DNA from: Methanobacteriota archaeon
GTDB taxonomy: Archaea > Halobacteriota > Methanocellia > Methanocellales > Methanocellaceae
Direction: 5' to 3'
DNA length: 15,370 nucleotides
NCBI GenBank assembly: GCA_023436075.1
Contig: JAEZKS010000140.1
Location: forward strand, 1 to 15,370
Both the position numbers and the translations under genes were made by a program. The first letter of the stretch is position 1, and each line of letters opens with the position of its first letter. Shown piece by piece: positions 12,801 through 15,370 of this stretch. Below the pieces are notes generated by a model. The model was given only the letters and a program-made list of their open reading frames with translations, searched no databases and had not been told where the DNA came from.

Positions 12801-13685
12801 CTAGTACTTGAACCGTTTATCGACGCTCTCCCGCAAATCCTCAATGTTCCCGTGCAGATAAATCAACGTCGAAGATAGACTCCGATGGCCTAACTGTAAT
12901 TGTACCTCGGTGATCGGGACTCCGGCGCGGATCATGTTACTACCGCAAGTATGCCGCAGCTGGTGCGCGTGGACCCGCTTCGTTATGCGGGCCCGCCGCG
13001 CAGCGTCGTACAATATCCGGTTCAGCCGGTCCTTATAGAGCGGCTTCCCGGTCTCAGTGATAAAGACGTAACCGTTGTCTCGGACGAATGGCCGGGCCTC
13101 CATCCACTCCCGCAACGCGCCCGCTGCCTCCCGGCTCATCAACGCCCGGCGTTCGTGCCGGTTCTTGATGCCCTCCCCGTGGTCACGAATCCACAAGACC
13201 CGGCCCGACAGGTCCACGTCACCTAAGCGGAGCTCGCAAAGTTCCTTCGAGCGCAATCCGCAGTATAAGAGGACGCAGAGGATCGCCCGGTCCCGCAAGT
13301 TCTCCGCAGCGTCGATCAACCGTCGAGCCTCTTTCGCGTCCAGCACGTCCGGGAGCCGGTAGACCTGCCGGGGCTTTGCTATCTTGAACGGGCGGCCCTG
13401 ATATTCCGCCATAAGCTCACAGGTCCGCAAACAATGCTTGACCATCGCGCTGCTCAGCCGCCGCTCCTCCAGGGCCATGCGGATACGTCCCGCGTCCTCC
13501 AATGTGGGCCGGATGACGCCGAAATGCCGCTTAATGTAGACTGCGCGGGTTACGTGGTTCTTCGCACTGTACCGGCTGAACCGTTTCTCGTCCCGCAAAA
13601 AACGGTCGAAGTCCTCCCGGCTGAAAGCTGTTCTCACAGGGCTTTTCTTTTGTGGCACTTTTGCCATTTGTAAGATTTTCCTCAT
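12801..13685 (-). CDS. tyrosine recombinase / integrase (XerC/D-like)
   Basis: A 294-residue site-specific recombinase that should insert and excise the element at tRNA-Arg. The N-terminal part (15-100) is the core-binding SAM-like domain (FSREDFDRFLRDEKRFSRYS). The catalytic domain (about 110-294) has all active residues: R145 in CGLRSKE, K174 in GIKNRHERR, H241 and R244 in HQLRH, H267 in LGHRS, and nucleophile Y276 in TLIYLH. A GAGGGA site 5 bases ahead supports the ATG at 13685. It lies about 95 bases inside the right attachment repeat and is not split by it, so it stays expressible after integration. No TATA is obvious in the short gap, so its promoter may differ between the integrated and circular forms. 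Confidence 0.95.
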   Translation of the reverse strand: MRKILQMAKVPQKKSPVRTAFSREDFDRFLRDEKRFSRYSAKNHVTRAVYIKRHFGVIRPTLEDAGRIRMALEERRLSSAMVKHCLRTCELMAEYQGRPFKIAKPRQVYRLPDVLDAKEARRLIDAAENLRDRAILCVLLYCGLRSKELCELRLGDVDLSGRVLWIRDHGEGIKNRHERRALMSREAAGALREWMEARPFVRDNGYVFITETGKPLYKDRLNRILYDAARRARITKRVHAHQLRHTCGSNMIRAGVPITEVQLQLGHRSLSSTLIYLHGNIEDLRESVDKRFKY

Positions 13686-13779
13686 GTCTTTCCCTCGATT
13701 TTTGAGGGGGTATCAAAGCCCTTCGAACGGGGCCAAATCAAAGACAGAACCGACAAACGGGGGTTTAATCAGGGGCTCG

Positions 13780-13826
13780 CTCCTAAGCCGGATACCGTGG
13801 GTTCGAATCCCACCTCGCCCGCTTTC
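13780..13826 (+). repeat. attR, 47-bp direct repeat (tRNA-Arg 3' fragment)
   Basis: This is a perfect copy of 5868-5914. It is the displaced 3' part of tRNA-Arg and lacks the 5' half, so it is not a working tRNA. Confidence 0.95.
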
Positions 13827-13888
13827 TTTTCATCTTCTCCACTGGCCTGAACCCCATCTGATAATAAAATCACGGCCTATAATCATGC

Positions 13889-13900
13889 TTTTTATAAATA
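13889..13900 (+). promoter_or_regulatory. TATA box of the receiver-domain gene
   Basis: ctttttataaata would set transcription start near 13922. This lies on the chromosomal side of attR, so the insertion did not remove it. Confidence 0.5.
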
Positions 13901-13968
13901 GCTCTTTTCCCGAATAGCCGCTATTTGTGCAACCAATTGTTATCTGTCGGATTACAGATTCTCTAATT

Positions 13969-14373
13969 ATGATGGACGGACAAAGTAATCACAGTTGCCG
14001 GATGTGTACGGCAATAGTCGAGGACGAAACCGCCCTGATCAAGATCTACGAAAGGGCATTCGAGCGAAAGGGCATACCGGTTTGTTTTGTCGCGCTGGAC
14101 GGTATGGAGGCAGTAGAGAAATTCGACCGCTGCCAGGTTAAGCCTTGCGTGGTGTTGATGGATAACCGGCTCCCCCGGATGAACGGCATCGAAGCCACGA
14201 AGGAGATGCTTAAGCTTAATCCTGGCACCAGGGTCATCTTCCTGAGCGCCGATGCTGATGCCAGAAGCGAAGCTATGAAGGCGGGTGCTTTCCTGTTCCT
14301 CAAGAAGCCCACGAGCATCAGCGACATAACCGGCTCAATCAAGGCGGCGATGAGCGAACAGACCGCCTCGTGA
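13969..14373 (+). CDS. stand-alone response regulator (CheY-like receiver)
   Basis: A single receiver domain of about 134 residues with no output domain. From the ATG used here, the acidic triad is EDE (18-20), the phosphorylation site is D65 in VVLMDNRLP, the switch serine is S93 in FLSAD, and the conserved lysine is K113 in LKKP. It should take a phosphoryl group from a histidine kinase not in this window and signal by protein contact. The start is uncertain: ATG 13972 is next to it, and a GTG at 13927 would add 14 residues and lie close to the expected transcription start. No ribosome site is seen for any of them. It is the first chromosomal gene right of the element. Confidence 0.88.
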   Translation: MMDGQSNHSCRMCTAIVEDETALIKIYERAFERKGIPVCFVALDGMEAVEKFDRCQVKPCVVLMDNRLPRMNGIEATKEMLKLNPGTRVIFLSADADARSEAMKAGAFLFLKKPTSISDITGSIKAAMSEQTAS

Positions 14374-14695
14374 GTCAGTTTATACGCTATTAGTGGTGTT
14401 ACACCAGGCTCACTAAGCCCACCAGGTACACGAAATCTTAAAAAGATGGCTCAAGTAGCCATATAGAAAACTTGGTGTACTGCGCGGACTTGGTGGACTT
14501 GGCGTTAATCCACAGGATAGCCTCTACAAAACCTTTCAGGAAAGACTATACTTCGTGAACTTTGTGTTATAATCACATGACCGTCTGGACAAAAGACATG
14601 CGAGTGATTATATCCGGGCTTTTCAGCCTTCACATACATCATGGCGCAAGACGATCGATCTGACGATGTCACAGTATACGAGCCCGGTGAGGGGC
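14374..14695. repeat. intergenic region with 9-bp periodic inverted repeats
   Basis: No gene is supported here. The arms 14395-14435 and about 14473-14514 form a long imperfect inverted repeat (about 27 of 41 positions pair), built from 9-bp units such as CCCACCAGG and CTTGGTGGA. A further pair, CTTCGTGAA and CTTTGTGTT, lies at 14550-14570. A TATA-like gattatatcc near 14605-14614 may serve the next gene. Confidence 0.55.
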
Positions 14696-15181
14696 ATGTC
14701 AGCAGAGAATAACAAGGCGCTGGTGCACAGGTTTTACGACGAGTTCTACAACGGGAGAGACCAGAGTGCCCTGGACAGGTACTTTGCCAGCGACTACGTT
14801 CACCATCCGGCGGACCTCCCGACACGGCGCATGGATTTTGCGGACTTCAGGAAGCGAGCGCTGCAGTATCTGGACGCTTTTCCTGACCTCAGCCGCGAGA
14901 TCGAAGACCAGGTGGCAGAAGGCGACCGGGTGGCGACGCGCTCGATCCTTCGAGGCAAACAGGAACGTGACCTGCCAGACCTGCCGTCCAAGGGCAAGCA
15001 GATTGAAGTGCGATCTATCATCATCTACCGGATAGCCGACGGCAAAATTGCGGAAGGCTGGGAATGCTACGATTCCCTCAGCATGATGATGCAGCTCGAG
15101 GTCATCCATATGGTCAGCACTCTGAGCCGGGCGCGCGAGGAACATACAGATTTTCCGCATATCCGGGAATGGCCAGAGTAA
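14696..15181 (+). CDS. SnoaL-like / ester cyclase family protein (NTF2 fold)
   Basis: A small cytoplasmic protein of 161 residues in the SnoaL-like polyketide cyclase group of the NTF2-like fold. Evidence is the family pattern NKALVHRFYDEFYNGRD (6-22), then DYVHH (about 33-37), AFPDLSREIEDQVAEGDRVA in the middle, and a late strand pair IIIYRIADGKIAEGWECYD. Members act as cyclases, isomerases or hydrolases on varied small molecules; the substrate here is unknown and no polyketide pathway is nearby. The start is set at 14696 because GGTGAGG lies 3-9 bases ahead; an in-frame ATG at 14666 would add 10 residues without a ribosome site. The C-terminal extension (about 130-161) is longer than the core fold needs. 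Confidence 0.82.
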   Translation: MSAENNKALVHRFYDEFYNGRDQSALDRYFASDYVHHPADLPTRRMDFADFRKRALQYLDAFPDLSREIEDQVAEGDRVATRSILRGKQERDLPDLPSKGKQIEVRSIIIYRIADGKIAEGWECYDSLSMMMQLEVIHMVSTLSRAREEHTDFPHIREWPE

Positions 15182-15370
15182 CGAGTCGCCTTTAGCGGAA
15201 CGGATTTAACAGGCCGGGCAGACTAAACAAGATGATCCGGCGGCCCGGTCACACACTTTATTGGCTGGCCAGGCTTTGCAGTTTTACGGGAATATGCACG
15301 TATTTTCTAGCTGCGGCTTTTGACTTTGAATGCCGGGAACCATGTTTAAGGCCGCAGCGAGCGCAGCGGA
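15182..15370. other. unassigned window end
   Basis: No open frame with a ribosome site, no RNA gene and no clear repeat is seen in the last 189 bases on either strand. Confidence 0.4.

Larger units (their letters stand above)
5868..13826. mobile_element. integrated plasmid-like element in tRNA-Arg, about 7.9 kb
   Basis: The element is flanked by a perfect 47-bp direct repeat taken from the tRNA-Arg gene, and the offset between copies is 7912 bases, the predicted circle size. It holds an intact tyrosine integrase next to the right copy, a prim-pol, a helicase, a second primase-like protein, an RHH regulator, zinc-ribbon and very small proteins, and a repeat-rich non-coding region. No virion genes are seen. 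The intact integrase resembles the pNOB8 mode of archaeal integration, not the SSV mode that splits the gene. Confidence 0.93.

Noticed and set aside
12706..12804. 32-aa plus-strand frame after a TATA-like box
   Set aside because: The TATA-like box is only a few bases from the ATG, there is no ribosome site, and the frame runs into the end of the integrase gene.
5868..13826. Reading the element as a provirus
   Set aside because: No capsid, portal, terminase, packaging ATPase or lysis gene is visible; all recognisable genes are for integration, replication or regulation.

Overview
The window reads as chromosomal DNA of a euryarchaeon. The signs are archaeal TATA boxes at short distance from start codons, a tRNA gene with no encoded CCA, and a PIN-ATPase-KH protein of archaeal type. 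The gene content fits a Methanocella-like methanogen, but that placement is a recollection and not a database result. The chromosomal part (1-5867 and 13827-15370) carries a GAF-PAS-GAF sensor protein, a small membrane protein, hisI, the PIN-ATPase-KH protein, a GNAT protein of YoaP type, a DUF378 membrane protein, tRNA-Arg(CCU), a stand-alone receiver protein and a SnoaL-like protein.

Between them sits an integrated element of about 7.9 kb. It is bounded by a perfect 47-bp direct repeat (5868-5914 and 13780-13826) covering the tRNA-Arg 3' part from the anticodon loop onward. The left copy keeps the tRNA intact. An intact tyrosine integrase lies just inside the right copy. No capsid, portal or terminase gene is visible, so it looks like an integrative plasmid.

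Element layout, right to left: integrase; a regulatory region with a lone hairpin resembling a type I-E CRISPR repeat; a minus-strand operon of seven genes (54, 38 and 48 aa, a 111-aa zinc ribbon, 37 aa, a prim-pol primase-polymerase, a AAA-type helicase), the last five joined by 4-nt ATGA overlaps; a 1.4-kb non-coding region rich in repeats that is the best origin candidate; a plus-strand ribbon-helix-helix regulator (51 aa); and a divergent minus-strand set (45, 40 and 114 aa) followed by a second primase-like protein of RepB type (211 aa).

The likely working model is inference. The prim-pol and helicase start and drive replication at the repeat region, the RHH protein controls the divergent promoter pair, and the integrase moves the element in and out of tRNA-Arg. 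Points worth a second look are the two different primase-like proteins in one small element, the lone CRISPR-like repeat, the run of changing words each duplicated about one helical turn apart, and the chain of coupled small genes.
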